Source of the DNA: CAZDUZ01 sp964508755
GTDB lineage: Bacteria > Patescibacteriota > Dojkabacteria > SC72 > JAFGCJ01
DNA: 45,862 nt
NCBI GenBank assembly: GCA_964508755.1
Contig: CAZDUZ010000003.1
Location: forward strand, 1 to 45,862
Direction: 5' to 3'
Shown piece by piece: positions 32,354-40,172 of the stretch. A model generated the notes under the pieces. That model was not told where the DNA came from. It saw only the letters and a list, made by a program, of their open reading frames with translations, and did no database searches. The translations under genes were made by a program, and so were the position numbers. Numbering within the stretch: position 1 is the first letter of the stretch; each line of letters opens with the position of its first letter.

Positions 32354-32381
32354 AGTATAGCATACGTTAAATAGTTGTCAA
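32354..32381 (-). promoter_or_regulatory. Promoter of hsp20
   Basis: A perfect TTGACA (32376-32381), a 16-bp spacer and TATACT (32354-32359) with the TGn extension. The leader to the ATG is about 85 nt and includes the CIRCE-like element. Confidence 0.8.
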
Positions 32382-32440
32382 CAGTAGGAAAAGTAACACT
32401 TGTATCGTGACAGTGTATTCTCTAGGTTATGGCAGGATCC

Positions 32441-32884
32441 TTAATTACTCTTTGCTCGAACACGGGACAAAGCCTCACTCAACCTCCTTTGTCGGGCAAT
32501 ATCTGCTTCAAGTTCAGGGAGTTTTTTCCCAGAACGAATAGCTTTTTCCCGTTCTTGTGCACCGAAATCACCAGCCATTTGCATCATTTTTTCAGTTTCT
32601 TCAAGCGAACCCAGAATTGCACGAAAAGCATCCATCCATTCTCTCCTTTCCTCAGGATCATCACCAATATCTATACCGAGAAGATGTAACCCTAATCTTC
32701 TATCACCTATATCGCCCATACTTCTTGCAGCTTCCACCTGCACTTCAAAAGGTACAGAAACGGGAGGCACCTCTCTATCTTCTTGTTTCTTTCCATCTTC
32801 AAAGACAGATAGATCAACAACATCTTCTCCTGAGGCTTCAGGATTAAGGCTATTTATCTCGTGTGCCGAAGAAATATCAGACAT
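32441..32884 (-). CDS. Hypothetical acidic helical protein
   Basis: This 147-residue product has no recognised domain. The first ~45 residues are polar and acidic (SSAHEINSLNPEASGEDVVD). The rest is charged and helical, with a conserved-looking RRLGLHLLGIDIGDDPEERREW segment split by a turn, and a coiled-coil-like end (LEADIARQRRLSEALSRV). No signal peptide or membrane segment. It is divergent from the metallopeptidase gene, with an 84-bp shared upstream region. The acidic N-terminus is similar in style to the partial gene at the window start, but no homology is claimed. Confidence 0.65.
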   Translation of the reverse strand: MSDISSAHEINSLNPEASGEDVVDLSVFEDGKKQEDREVPPVSVPFEVQVEAARSMGDIGDRRLGLHLLGIDIGDDPEERREWMDAFRAILGSLEETEKMMQMAGDFGAQEREKAIRSGKKLPELEADIARQRRLSEALSRVRAKSN

Positions 32885-32956
32885 TGCATTACACCAACAA
32901 TTAAATTAAGCATAGATACAAGGTAACATCCTTTTAAAAGGCTTTCAATCCTGAGC

Positions 32957-32962
32957 TATAAT
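32957..32962 (+). promoter_or_regulatory. -10 box positioned for a leaderless metallopeptidase mRNA
   Basis: A perfect TATAAT ends 6 nt before the ATG at 32969, so transcription would begin on the start codon. The -35 region is poor. Confidence 0.6.
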
Positions 32963-32968
32963 GCAATA

Positions 32969-33463
32969 ATGAAAGAAATGAGCACTAAAAACAAATTACG
33001 AACGAATCGTTGGCTTGAAGAGAGAATGTATTTCTTGTGGGAAGAATACTTTTCAGATGTACCACGGAAAAATGTCGTTCTCATAAAATTTGGACGAGGA
33101 TCTTCATCGCAGTTGGGATCAATTAAATGGGCTGACAGTAGAACAAGAATCAAGACAATGATGAAGAAAAAATCAGTACAAGCATACGCTGAAGCTCAAG
33201 ATGATAAGCGGGTAACGGTAATTACAATAACAAAGAAATATAAGGACCCCACCGTTCCCGAGTATGTAGTAGACAGCACGATCGCTCACGAAATGGCTCA
33301 CTACACTCACGGTTTCAGCTCTCCCCTGCAACAAAAATATCGCCATCCCCACAAAGGCGGTGTTATTAGAAAAGAGTTGGATGCAAGAGGGTTGGGAAAT
33401 GTTCACCGCTTGGCAAGAAAATGGCTCAAGGATAATTGGCTTGCCATCTCAAGGAAGAAATAA
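32969..33463 (+). CDS. SprT/YgjP-like zinc metallopeptidase
   Basis: The 164-residue protein has the zinc-binding HExxH motif in STIAHEMAHYTHGF. A later His-rich segment (YRHPHKGGVI) may supply the third ligand. A C-terminal WLKDNW closes a compact domain. The region before the motif (VTVITITKKYKDPTVPEYVVDSTIAHE) is a strand leading into the active helix, as in SprT-like and M48-type minimal gluzincins. There is no signal peptide or membrane helix, so it is cytoplasmic. The substrate is unknown. It has its own leaderless-type promoter. Confidence 0.75.
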   Translation: MKEMSTKNKLRTNRWLEERMYFLWEEYFSDVPRKNVVLIKFGRGSSSQLGSIKWADSRTRIKTMMKKKSVQAYAEAQDDKRVTVITITKKYKDPTVPEYVVDSTIAHEMAHYTHGFSSPLQQKYRHPHKGGVIRKELDARGLGNVHRLARKWLKDNWLAISRKK

Positions 33464-33506
33464 TGCTTAATCAAGGGTAAAAGAGGGTGCTTCAGGTTTC
33501 ACTTAA

Positions 33507-33535
33507 GGGGTCAGTCCCCGCCGGGGACTGACCCC
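33507..33535. repeat. Perfect palindrome, 13-bp arms, GGGGTCAGTCCCC type
   Basis: GGGGTCAGTCCCC (33507-33519) and GGGGACTGACCCC (33523-33535) surround a GCC loop. No U-tract follows on either strand. It shares its core with the palindromes near 11650, 11880 and 33665. The 281-nt gap 33464-33744 holds only this, the next palindrome and AT-rich sequence. Confidence 0.85.
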
Positions 33536-33651
33536 CTCTTCAATTACAAGAATACATTTACAAGTCCGTCTTATTTCAAGAATATTAAGTTTCTATTAAA
33601 ACGTAGAGGTTTGCAAAAATCGCTTATTCATAATGTAACTCTTGTATACCT

Positions 33652-33682
33652 ACGGGACTGTCCCATCCGGGGACAGTCCCGT
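33652..33682. repeat. Perfect palindrome, 13-bp arms, ACGGGACTGTCCC type
   Basis: ACGGGACTGTCCC (33652-33664) and GGGACAGTCCCGT (33670-33682) around an ATCCG loop. It lies 117 nt after the previous palindrome and 62 nt before the regulator gene. It belongs to the same repeat family. Confidence 0.85.
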
Positions 33683-33744
33683 TAAAAAAACGAAACCTTC
33701 TTCTATATACCTTCCCTCCTCCGCCCTCATACTATTCGATATAT

Positions 33745-34299
33745 ATGAACCAAGAGATCATGGGGCGCAATATCAAGTATTACCGACAATCTATCGGTCT
33801 TACTCAAAAAGAACTGGCGGATATTATCGGAACTACATGGGAAATGGTTTCACGGTATGAAACAGGAAAGAGCTCACCTTACAGGCGAATAGAACAACTT
33901 GCAGATGCGCTTCATGTTCCGATAGAAAGAATTATTAACGACAACACTCTCACGGAATCGAGTACTCCCTATCGATTTAACAGTATACCTTTCATTAACA
34001 AGCCATTCATCGACTTAGTAAGAGCAATTACCGAGACGAAAGAATTTTATACAGCACCGGATTGGATTGCGCATTTCCCAGGAAAACCTTTTGCAATTAA
34101 TGTGGAGCTACTCGACCTAGAAACGAGTCATCTCGCTTCAAAAGGAGTCGTCTACGCCATTAGGGATAAGCCTTCTTCATTTGCCGATATTATCATTTAT
34201 CCCAAGGGTAATAGAGTTGCAGCTGTGCAATATGGATCAGCAGGAAGTATCCATAAAGTGCTTGCCACAGTGCTCGCGTTCGAGAAGAGGTTCCGTTAA
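33745..34299 (+). CDS. XRE-family regulator with a degenerate S24-like C-terminus
   Basis: Residues ~7-63 form a typical XRE/Cro helix-turn-helix (GRNIKYYRQSIGLTQKELAD, then VSRYETGKSSPYRRIEQLADAL). The C-terminal ~90 residues show a strand pattern like LexA/S24 domains (KPFAINVEL, KGVVYAIRD, ADIIIYPKGNRVAAVQYG). The catalytic Ser in the GDSM motif is not present, so self-cleavage is not expected. It may sense a ligand or act only as a dimerisation domain. It starts with an ATG just after a TACTAT -10-like box and is followed convergently by the COG0523 GTPase. Possible targets include its own promoter near the two palindromes. Confidence 0.8.
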   Translation: MNQEIMGRNIKYYRQSIGLTQKELADIIGTTWEMVSRYETGKSSPYRRIEQLADALHVPIERIINDNTLTESSTPYRFNSIPFINKPFIDLVRAITETKEFYTAPDWIAHFPGKPFAINVELLDLETSHLASKGVVYAIRDKPSSFADIIIYPKGNRVAAVQYGSAGSIHKVLATVLAFEKRFR

Positions 34300-34334
34300 A
34301 AAAACCTCCCTAGTCCTAATTCAAAAGCAAGTAA

Positions 34335-35381
34335 TCAAACTTTGTCACCATTAGCATGTCCAACAAGACATTGTTCAAGTTTTTTCCGTACCATTTCTTC
34401 ATAGATTCCTATATGTCTACCAATAAATATGAGACCAGATTTACGGCAGGACGCTTCCCTTGAAATCCCAATATCAAGTCTTCCGCATACCCAATTTATG
34501 AGCCACCATTTTGAATCGTCGAAGAGTATAAACCCTTTAACCCGATAATATTCATCCGACAAATTACTGAGAATTTTCACAAGACAAGATTTATTTGCAT
34601 CACGAGGCATTTCAACAAAAAATGTTTCGATAGAATCGCTGTCTAAATGTCCTGCCGTCTGAGATATGGAAGTTCTACCTGAGGAATCATCTACTCCTGA
34701 CGCCTCATCAACTCTTGAAGCGTTATCGAATTTTTTTATTGAGTCAAAACTTCCCCACTCTTTTTGTATTCCACCAAACACAACTTCTAAAGGTATGCTA
34801 CCGTCGACCGTCCGAAATACGGGAATTCCTGGACGAAGGGCATAGACATCATCAAGTACTTTCTCGATGGTATTTTCATCTACAGTTCCTACCTTATTTA
34901 GCACGATTAAATCAGTAAATTTGTGTTGAAGGCGAGCAATAATCGATTTGTCTCTATATCCAAGAAAATGTTCGGCATCAATAACGGTGACGATAAGATC
35001 CCTGTTTACGCAGGGTATTCGGTCAATATTAACGGCAAGAATTGCAGGGTTTGCTGCTCCTGACGTTTCAAGAATGATTCGATCAGGATGTACCACAGAT
35101 ACAAGTTCAGTCAGTGACTCTTCTAATTCACCAATTAAAGTACAGCATACGCACCCATTCAACAGATCTTTCACCGTTATGTATTGTCCTTGATAAACAT
35201 CACTATCGACTGAAACTGAACCAATCTCATTTTTTACTATGGCAAGCCGCTCCCTGCCATTATTTTCGTGAAGAAGGTGGTTAATAAGGGTTGTTTTACC
35301 ACTTCCTAGGAAACCAGTTACGATTGTGAGCGGAACCACGGTTGCTGATTTTTCTTCCTTACGTGGGTGTAGAGAGAGCAT
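34335..35381 (-). CDS. COG0523 (CobW/ZNG1) metal-chaperone GTPase
   Basis: This G3E-family GTPase has Walker A in GFLGSGKTTLINHLL, the metal-binding GCVCC motif, LETSGAANP (switch region) and the guanine-specificity motif VLNKVG. A CobW C-terminal domain follows from about residue 245 (ETFFVEMPRDAN, then YYRVKGFILFD). The family delivers zinc or other metals to client enzymes. A polar linker at ~215-245 is longer than usual. The RNHCP zinc protein lies 16 nt upstream on the same strand, so the two are probably an operon with a metal-related role. Which metal cannot be read from sequence. Confidence 0.92.
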   Translation of the reverse strand: MLSLHPRKEEKSATVVPLTIVTGFLGSGKTTLINHLLHENNGRERLAIVKNEIGSVSVDSDVYQGQYITVKDLLNGCVCCTLIGELEESLTELVSVVHPDRIILETSGAANPAILAVNIDRIPCVNRDLIVTVIDAEHFLGYRDKSIIARLQHKFTDLIVLNKVGTVDENTIEKVLDDVYALRPGIPVFRTVDGSIPLEVVFGGIQKEWGSFDSIKKFDNASRVDEASGVDDSSGRTSISQTAGHLDSDSIETFFVEMPRDANKSCLVKILSNLSDEYYRVKGFILFDDSKWWLINWVCGRLDIGISREASCRKSGLIFIGRHIGIYEEMVRKKLEQCLVGHANGDKV

Positions 35382-35397
35382 GGTAATTAAAATGTTA

Positions 35398-35766
35398 CTA
35401 TTCTTTCAGAAGTTTAAGTCCAACATTATGTTCTCTTAAATTTTTGAGTATTTCCTCATTGTCATCTCCTGCAATTCGATTCTTAGAAATGGTAAAACAG
35501 CCTTGGCATTGATGGATAACTAACTCTTCCCCATTTTTTCGGTAAGTTACCCCAATTGGCTTCATCATACCTCCACACTTTGATTTACGATCTCCTCTGA
35601 CGATATCCACATGGCGTGAAAACAGGCAGTTTGGGCAATGATTACGGTTATGGGTTCCGGGAGCGTCATAGGTTACAAATTCTCCACATCGTTTACAGGA
35701 AAAACCAAGTTTTGGTGAAAAGTTCTTTACCATTGTATTGTTAATAATGTGAGTCGTATCGTCCAC
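35398..35766 (-). CDS. RNHCP-domain zinc protein
   Basis: The diagnostic motif NRNHCPNCLFSRHVD is present. It is preceded by a CKRC pair (FSCKRCGEFV) and followed by KCGGMM and QCQGC, giving several Cys pairs for zinc. The family is small and uncharacterised; length 122 aa is typical. Its position 16 nt before a COG0523 GTPase gene suggests it could be a client or partner in metal handling, which is inference. The start is an ATG at 35766; Met9 (MVKNF) is an alternative. Confidence 0.9.
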   Translation of the reverse strand: MDDTTHIINNTMVKNFSPKLGFSCKRCGEFVTYDAPGTHNRNHCPNCLFSRHVDIVRGDRKSKCGGMMKPIGVTYRKNGEELVIHQCQGCFTISKNRIAGDDNEEILKNLREHNVGLKLLKE

Positions 35767-35821
35767 CCACTAGTTTCAGAGCATCTCACCTCTTCATACG
35801 CTCACAGAAAGCTCCGTACCA

Positions 35822-36766
35822 TTACTTCGTAGGTATAGCAGACTCATCTTTCTTCTTATTGTTGGCTTTATCCTTACTACTTGGAAATGATCGAGATCCC
35901 ATACCCTTTCGGCCAACAAATCTTTTCGCCAAATCCCTGCCGAGAACAACAGGAGAAGAACCTTCGCGCAAGGGACCTACCACAGGCCTTTTTATCGGCA
36001 TACCCTCATTCACCTTGGCTGATTCCTTCATATTCTTTGAAGGAGTCTCGATCTTAAAAGGTATATTTGCAGTTCTTTTGAAAACACTGTTTTCACCCTT
36101 CCTAATCGGAGGCTCATCAATGGTAGAAGGTTTCCTGTTTTCAACATCGGAAGCTTCATTCTTCTGGTTTCGAACCCCAGAGCGATCGTTTCTCCCAAGT
36201 CTCAGAAAACCTGGCACCGGGGGTCGTTGAGGAACTACAGAGGTCCTTGTGCTTTTTTCTGTTTTAAACAGTAGTTCTTTTGAGTGTGATTCTATTGAAA
36301 TAAAGTCGTCAGCAATCTCTCTCAACGCCTTTGAACACGTTTTATCGAAAGCCACAACCTCAACAAGACAACCCAGCGACTGCTGCAAATATGACACTAC
36401 CGGTACATAATCTCCATCCCCACTCACCAGCACGATAGAGTCTACTTTATTACCTATTCGTATGGCATCCATTGCAATTCCTAAGTCCCAATCACCTTTT
36501 TTTGCTCCCCCGGGAAATACCTGCAGTTCTTTCTCTTTAACCTCAAATCCCGCGTCATGAACAGCGCTGAAGAAATCCCCTTCTCCATTCGTTACATCCG
36601 ACTTGATCACATACGCAATTGCACGAGTAAGCACTCGTCCTTCGAGCGCAATTCCCAGCAAATTCTTAAAGCTGATTCTTGCACCATATAAGTTCCGGGC
36701 AGAGTAATATAAATTTTGTACGTCTACTAAAACTGCAACCCTCTGGCTTTTATTCTTAACTATCAT
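35822..36766 (-). CDS. NYN-domain (LabA/DUF88-like) putative RNase
   Basis: Residues ~8-155 form a PIN-like NYN domain. The acidic and polar active-site set appears as VAVLVDVQNLYYSAR (Asp and Asn), KKGDWDLGIAMDAI (Asp pair) and IVLVSGDGDYVPVV (Asp pair). These domains usually cut RNA using metal ions. The C-terminal half (about 165-314) is basic, Pro/Ser-rich and probably disordered, ending in a Lys-rich tail; it may bind RNA. No membrane or signal segment. The gene is transcribed divergently from the P-type ATPase. Confidence 0.88.
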   Translation of the reverse strand: MIVKNKSQRVAVLVDVQNLYYSARNLYGARISFKNLLGIALEGRVLTRAIAYVIKSDVTNGEGDFFSAVHDAGFEVKEKELQVFPGGAKKGDWDLGIAMDAIRIGNKVDSIVLVSGDGDYVPVVSYLQQSLGCLVEVVAFDKTCSKALREIADDFISIESHSKELLFKTEKSTRTSVVPQRPPVPGFLRLGRNDRSGVRNQKNEASDVENRKPSTIDEPPIRKGENSVFKRTANIPFKIETPSKNMKESAKVNEGMPIKRPVVGPLREGSSPVVLGRDLAKRFVGRKGMGSRSFPSSKDKANNKKKDESAIPTK

Positions 36767-36894
36767 CTTCTTTCCTTATAATAATAACGTTAATCAATTT
36801 GAATATATTTGGTATTTTTTCCAAGTATTCAAACTACAAACAAATTATAGCTTAATTCGTTACAAATGTTATGGCATTCTTACACCCCATCAGG

Positions 36895-36900
36895 TATAGT
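36895..36900 (+). promoter_or_regulatory. -10 box of the P-type ATPase gene
   Basis: TATAGT, with a predicted start near 36907 and a leader of about 7 nt. The -35 region (TGGCAT at 17 bp) is weak. Confidence 0.4.
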
Positions 36901-36913
36901 TTGATTACTGCCC

Positions 36914-39364
36914 ATGGAATTTCATAAAGATGGTTTAACTACAAACGAAGCATTAAAACGACTGCAGAAATTCGGACCGAATGTTTTGCTTACCCGAAGC
37001 GGAAACAGTTGGGGCACTATACTTCTTTCCCAATTTAAAAGCCCACTCATTTACATTTTACTAGTTGTAAGCTTTATTTCACTCCTCTATAACGATGTTC
37101 TTGATTTTTTCCTCATTATTTCGGTACTGATATTAAATGTCGCAATGGGTTTTGGTCAGGAATATGGAGCGACAAAATCATTCGAAACATTAAAGTCATT
37201 GGTTTCCCCACAAGCACTAGTTATTCGGAATGGAAAACGGATTAAAGTCGAGAGAAGCACCATCGTTCCAGGCGATACTGTTGTGCTAGGTCCAGGAGAT
37301 AAAATACCTGCAGATGGTATCCTTCGTGAAGGGACAGAACTACTCGTTCGAGAAGCCATTCTTACCGGAGAGGCTGAATCAGTTACTAAACTACCAGAAG
37401 AAGAAGCACGGCTCTTTATGGGAACCGATGTCCTCGCAGGTGAAGCCGTAATGAATGTGATTTCCACAGGACGGAACACAGAACTTGGCAAAATCGGCAG
37501 TGGTTTAACACAAACGGCTGAAGTAAAGACTCCACTGCAGCTATCTCTCGAAAATCTATCTAAGAAAATTGGTGTGGTAATAATCCTGCTCGCATTTGCC
37601 ATTTTTGTAATTGGTCTTCTTACCGGAAAAGACCCATTTGAGATGTTTCAGCTATCGATTATCCTTGCAATCGCGGGTGTTCCCGTTGGTCTTCCTATTG
37701 CTATTACCGTCATACTTTCCGTTGCAGCGAAAAAGATTTACAAAAAAAAAGGCTTGGTAAAACAACTGCTTTCGGTAGAAACATTGGGGTCGACGACCAT
37801 GCTTTGTTTAGACAAGACCGGCACTATTACAGAGGGTGTCATGAAAATAAAAGACTCCGACCTGTACCATCCAAGCAATGTGATTGCAGCGACGATTGTC
37901 GCTAATGAACAGCGAAGTGATATGGAGATTTCGATTTGGAGTAATCTCGAAACCCGATACCCGGCACAGTTTATTGCCCTGCAAAGCAACGTATCTAAAG
38001 TCAGTAAAATTGCTTTTTCAAGCGAGAAAAAATACTCAGTAACAGTAGGGAAAACAGGAAACAGACTTCGTACATTTATCATTGGAGCTCCTGATATTCT
38101 GCTCAAATTTTGCACACTTTCACCTGAGCAAAGAAAGACGTTAAAGGAGCAACTGCATCTCCACACAGAAAAAGGGTTACGGACGCTCGCATATATTTCC
38201 AAACAGGGCGCACACCTGAATGAAAAGCGCAAAGGGTACGAATGGGACGGTCTTTTTGCCATTGAGGATCCCCTACGAAAAGAAGTTCACGAAACGTTGG
38301 AAAAGGCTCGGGAAGCAGGTTTAGAGGTAAAAATTATCACGGGTGATCATCATCAAACGGCTCGAAAAGTTATTGACGCGATTGGACTTAATCTTGCCCC
38401 ACATGAAATTCTCACCGGAAGTGAGATTGAGGAGCTTTCAAGAAAAGAATTAGCTAAAAAAGTAGAACAGGTGCATCTATTTGCGCGCGTAACCCCCCAT
38501 CAAAAACTACTTCTCGTTGAAATACTGCAAGAACAAGGTCATGTAGTCGCTATGACTGGAGACGGAGTAAACGACGCACAAGCACTCAAAAGGGCGGATA
38601 TCGGGGTGGTAATGGGAAATTCCTCAGATATTGCAAAAGATGCCGGAGACCTTATTCTTCTTAACAATGACTTCAGAGTCATTATTAAAGCGATAGAACA
38701 AGGCCGGCTTATTTTTGCTAATCTTAAGAAGTCAGTGGCGTATGCTCTTTCAAATGGATTTGTGGAAATGATCATAATTGCAGGTTCTCTTTTTCTTGGC
38801 CTCCCCACCCCGCTTACCGTTGCTCAAATATTATGGATACGACTTATCTGTGACGGCCCTCCGGATGTCATGCTTGGTTTTGAACCAAAAGAAGCAGATT
38901 TAATGAAGAGAAAGATCAATAGAAATTTAGTAAAGAAGCGAAGTTTACTCGATTCCGTTAGTATCGAGCTTATAGCGGGTGTAAGCATTATCGTTGGTGT
39001 AGCTGCACTTCTCATATTTTCATATGTCTATAAGACAAGTGGCGACTTGCAGTTCGCTCAGACGATAACGTTTCTTTCCATTGCCGCGGTCGACTTAATC
39101 TACGTGTTTGCCTTTAAGAGTCTTCGCAATCCAGCGCTTACCTTTTCCTCGCTATTCAACAATCGTTTCATTCTTTTTGCCATGTTGTATGGTTTCACCC
39201 TTCTACTTGGAGCACTGTATGTTGAACCACTACGAAACGCCCTTGGCCTTGCACAGGTCTCCCCTCTCTTTCTCGTTATCGGAGTTTGGTTAGGACTTAT
39301 CGCAATTCTCTGGGTAGAGATTATTAAGTTTATATCGCGCAAAACAAGACCCGCTGACGTGTAA
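36914..39364 (+). CDS. Cation-transporting P-type ATPase (P2/P3A-like)
   Basis: This is an 816-residue ion pump of the cytoplasmic membrane. An N-terminal cation-ATPase segment (TTNEALKRLQKFGPN) is followed by two helices and the actuator domain with TGEA (151-154). Transmembrane helix 4 carries GVPVGLP (255-261), and phosphorylated Asp300 is in CLDKTGTITEG. The hinge is TGDGVND (548-554), and six C-terminal helices follow. The PVGLP motif lies between the PEGL of Ca2+ pumps and the PVALP of P3A proton pumps. There is no N-terminal heavy-metal domain. The ion is therefore uncertain; H+, Ca2+ or Mg2+ are possible. The nearest cation gene in the window is the CaCA exchanger at 44320. Confidence 0.93.
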   Translation: MEFHKDGLTTNEALKRLQKFGPNVLLTRSGNSWGTILLSQFKSPLIYILLVVSFISLLYNDVLDFFLIISVLILNVAMGFGQEYGATKSFETLKSLVSPQALVIRNGKRIKVERSTIVPGDTVVLGPGDKIPADGILREGTELLVREAILTGEAESVTKLPEEEARLFMGTDVLAGEAVMNVISTGRNTELGKIGSGLTQTAEVKTPLQLSLENLSKKIGVVIILLAFAIFVIGLLTGKDPFEMFQLSIILAIAGVPVGLPIAITVILSVAAKKIYKKKGLVKQLLSVETLGSTTMLCLDKTGTITEGVMKIKDSDLYHPSNVIAATIVANEQRSDMEISIWSNLETRYPAQFIALQSNVSKVSKIAFSSEKKYSVTVGKTGNRLRTFIIGAPDILLKFCTLSPEQRKTLKEQLHLHTEKGLRTLAYISKQGAHLNEKRKGYEWDGLFAIEDPLRKEVHETLEKAREAGLEVKIITGDHHQTARKVIDAIGLNLAPHEILTGSEIEELSRKELAKKVEQVHLFARVTPHQKLLLVEILQEQGHVVAMTGDGVNDAQALKRADIGVVMGNSSDIAKDAGDLILLNNDFRVIIKAIEQGRLIFANLKKSVAYALSNGFVEMIIIAGSLFLGLPTPLTVAQILWIRLICDGPPDVMLGFEPKEADLMKRKINRNLVKKRSLLDSVSIELIAGVSIIVGVAALLIFSYVYKTSGDLQFAQTITFLSIAAVDLIYVFAFKSLRNPALTFSSLFNNRFILFAMLYGFTLLLGALYVEPLRNALGLAQVSPLFLVIGVWLGLIAILWVEIIKFISRKTRPADV

Positions 39365-39386
39365 GGATCTTCATACCACCTACTTT

Positions 39387-39395
39387 TGATATACT
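39387..39395 (+). promoter_or_regulatory. Extended -10 promoter of a leaderless acetyltransferase mRNA
   Basis: TGATATACT is a -10 box with the TGn extension. It ends 6 nt before the ATG at 39402, predicting a start on the ATG itself. Confidence 0.6.
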
Positions 39396-39401
39396 GAGGC
39401 C

Positions 39402-40154
39402 ATGACACTTAACACAATCCCGGATATTTCTCTTCAAATTGTTGAATACGACAATCCGCTGTTATTACACAAAAGGGTAATCGAACTCTCTTTTCCTGAA
39501 GAAAGTGAATCGCTGGCAATTAAAACGATCACACAAAATAGTAAAAAAGCATGTGCGTTCGCAGAGGTCGTCGATGTCAGCCAGCTAAAAATCAAATCAT
39601 CTCCGCAATGGAACAACTTAGGAAAACAATTATTCGTCCCGGCGGTATACAAACTTACCATACCTGCAGAAAAAATCCGCACCGCCACGGAGAATTCCTT
39701 TGAAGTCGTTCGTACAGAGACAATCGCTCCATTTCACAACCTTGTCTCCGATTTTATTAATCATTTACACACTATTGATCCACATTACTTTGCACCACCA
39801 CTCCCTGAGACAGTTCAAACATTCATTCGTTCAGTCGACGAATCAGTCACACTGGGTAATGGCTTTATTCTCATCGCCTCAAGAGATATGAAGGACGTTG
39901 GTTTTTTGTACGCTGTCAACGGAACTGAACATGGAAAAATTGAAGCGGTATTTCTACCAGAGATTCATCGAGAAAAAGGTGCGGGAAAAGCTCTTTTATC
40001 AGCATCTCGATTCAACTTCGTTGAAATGGGATGCACCCAGATTAAGACGTATGTTCCCGCTCAATGTCCTTCCCTCTTATTTTTTGAGAAATTAGGATTC
40101 GAGAAACAGGAAATACACTGGATACGAAATCTTAACCCTGAAGGTAAAGATTAG
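39402..40154 (+). CDS. GNAT-family N-acetyltransferase with extra N-terminal region
   Basis: The GNAT fold lies in the second half: VGFLYAVNGTEHGKIEAVFL (strands), IHREKGAGKALL as the acetyl-CoA pyrophosphate loop (R-x-x-G-x-G/A form), and LLFFEKLGFEKQE as motif B. The first ~120 residues are not a second clear GNAT domain and may set substrate choice. Length 250 aa. The acceptor is unknown. It lies 38 nt after the P-type ATPase stop but appears to have its own leaderless promoter. It converges with the M16 peptidase gene. Confidence 0.85.
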   Translation: MTLNTIPDISLQIVEYDNPLLLHKRVIELSFPEESESLAIKTITQNSKKACAFAEVVDVSQLKIKSSPQWNNLGKQLFVPAVYKLTIPAEKIRTATENSFEVVRTETIAPFHNLVSDFINHLHTIDPHYFAPPLPETVQTFIRSVDESVTLGNGFILIASRDMKDVGFLYAVNGTEHGKIEAVFLPEIHREKGAGKALLSASRFNFVEMGCTQIKTYVPAQCPSLLFFEKLGFEKQEIHWIRNLNPEGKD

Positions 40155-40172
40155 CCTTCATCACCAAAACAT

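Noticed and set aside
33507..33682. Rho-independent terminators at the GGGGTCAGTCCCC palindromes
   Set aside because: Neither strand has a U-tract after the stems, and the same palindromes recur elsewhere, which fits a repeat family better.
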